Shown here piece by piece: positions 27,815-28,483 of a DNA stretch of 28,483 nucleotides. The stretch's first letter is position 1, and each line of letters starts with the position of its first letter. The position numbers were made by a program, and so were the translations under genes. Below the pieces are notes generated by a model. That model made no database searches and had not been told where the DNA came from. It saw nothing but the letters and a program-made list of their open reading frames with translations. The stretch comes from Chara braunii (Eukaryota; Streptophyta; Charophyceae; Charales; Characeae), in the NCBI GenBank assembly GCA_003427395.1, contig BFEA01000086.1:1409981-1438463 (forward strand). The letters run 5' to 3'.

Positions 27815-27862
27815 GTTGAGCTAGCTCAACTTAACAGTGTAAGTGGGACATGGCCCCCGGAC
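27815..27862. repeat. 16-bp palindrome next to a GGTCCCACTT-family end
   Basis: GTTGAGCTAGCTCAAC (27815-27830) is a perfect palindrome sharing GTTGAGCTAGCT with the interleaved repeat at 27.07 kb. GTGTAAGTGGGACATGGCCC (27837-27856) is a further copy of the MITE terminal motif. Confidence 0.7.
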
Positions 27863-28222
27863 TCTCTGTCCGAGGGAGAGACCCACCGAATCACAGCTGC
27901 TTTTAGTCTGAATGTAAAGGAAACAGCTACTAAATTCCGTCTGCATTTGTTTTCCCCTTCTGTTATAATGCATTAAATTTTTTATTCCGCCTGCTTTAAT
28001 GATTAATAATGTAAATTTTCCTATGGGGATTTCAACGTTGGGACAAGTTTACGTGTGGGTGTGGTTTCACAATGCTGGACTACGCCGATCGGAGTGCACC
28101 TGGACAAGATGACACTGCACATGGACACCAAATATGCCCAAGTTCACTACTTTCACCTGGGCGTGTACAATTTCATGCCCTTGTGCATTCTCACGTGCAC
28201 TGGCTGGATTTGCCCCATATTT
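27863..28222. other. Intergenic; short unassigned frame at 28055-28255
   Basis: A 66-codon plus-strand frame is the only opening. It has no recognisable motif and runs into the inverted repeat at 28223, so I do not call it a gene. Confidence 0.35.
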
Positions 28223-28359
28223 GTCGCCCCTTTGGGATTAAATTTTGGTAATTAAAACAGTTTAAAAAGGGAATTTCAAATCTGGGGTGGTGAATGCCCA
28301 CGTCAGTTTTAAACGGTTTTAATAATTTAATTACCAAAATTTAATCCCAAAGGGGCGAC
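28223..28359. mobile_element. 137-bp fold-back with perfect 34-bp arms
   Basis: GTCGCCCCTTTGGGATTAAA with TTTTGGTAATTAAA (28223-28256) is repeated inverted without mismatch at 28326-28359. Pairing continues inward with AAAACAGTTTAAAA against TTTTAAACGGTTTT. The remaining interior is about 40 bp. A likely MITE or inverted duplication. Confidence 0.88.
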
Positions 28360-28483
28360 ATCATTTATGAAATGTAAACCCCACATTCCATTCAATTAAA
28401 ATTTAAAGGGGTGATTGAATTTGGAGGGGCGAGGGGTTGGGATCTCCTACACCCCTGTGACCTAATAATCGTAATGACTTTTT

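Noticed and set aside
28055-28255. Small protein of 66 codons
   Set aside because: No motif, no supporting context, and its end falls in an inverted repeat; could not be distinguished from chance.
1-28483. tRNA genes
   Set aside because: No cloverleaf with convincing A and B boxes was found on either strand by eye; a tRNAscan-SE run would be decisive.

Overview
The window is eukaryotic nuclear DNA, AT/GC-mosaic, gene-poor and crowded with decayed mobile elements, microsatellites, homopolymer tracts and one assembly gap of 635 N (17501-18135). The best organism guess is a streptophyte alga of the Chara type. The first gene looks like the large Myb/SANT-like (trihelix) family I associate with Chara braunii, the retroelement pieces look like plant-type Ty3/gypsy chromoviruses, and the U2 snRNA copy is plant-like. 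This is family recognition from memory and was not checked by any search.

Layout. 1-2.1 kb (minus strand): a Myb/SANT-like DNA-binding protein gene read in three consecutive frames, so it carries two frameshifts (or two assembly errors). 2.4-6.7 kb: no intact gene; a cluster of TTTAGGA hairpins, a 141-bp TIR element with a TTTAA duplication, and a decayed 18S rRNA fragment (minus). 6.75-7.33 kb: an unidentified reading frame broken by one in-frame TGA. 7.5-11.5 kb: a dispersed repeat copy, (AAT)n and (TTGA)n microsatellites, a chromodomain-bearing 3' end of a gypsy pol gene on the minus strand, a pyrimidine-rich block and a recurring GACCCC/GGGGT hairpin motif. 11.5-17.1 kb: a dead Ty3/gypsy retrotransposon on the plus strand with recognisable gag, protease, reverse transcriptase, RNase H and integrase pieces; catalytic residues of RT and integrase are replaced. 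17.3-20.6 kb: microsatellites, the N gap, a GTAC-rich segment, a diverged duplication and a 0.5-kb purine block. 20.9-28.5 kb: a dense field of small non-autonomous elements, fold-backs and tandem duplications.

The clearest biological result is at 24.2 kb: the 5' half of a U2 snRNA, with a poly(A) tail and target-site duplication, inserted into a TIR element whose neighbouring copy preserves the empty site. A short SINE-like insert and two tail-only A-tract insertions nearby have the same hallmarks, which points to poly(A)-dependent LINE machinery acting in trans; no LINE ORF is visible here. The clearest technical result is at 25425-25462: a perfect Nextera (Tn5 mosaic end) junction adapter embedded in the assembly, so contiguity across it should not be trusted.

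I found no operon-like or otherwise coordinated new system. Apart from the Myb/SANT-like gene and the unidentified 6.75-kb frame, coding signal belongs to decayed retroelements.
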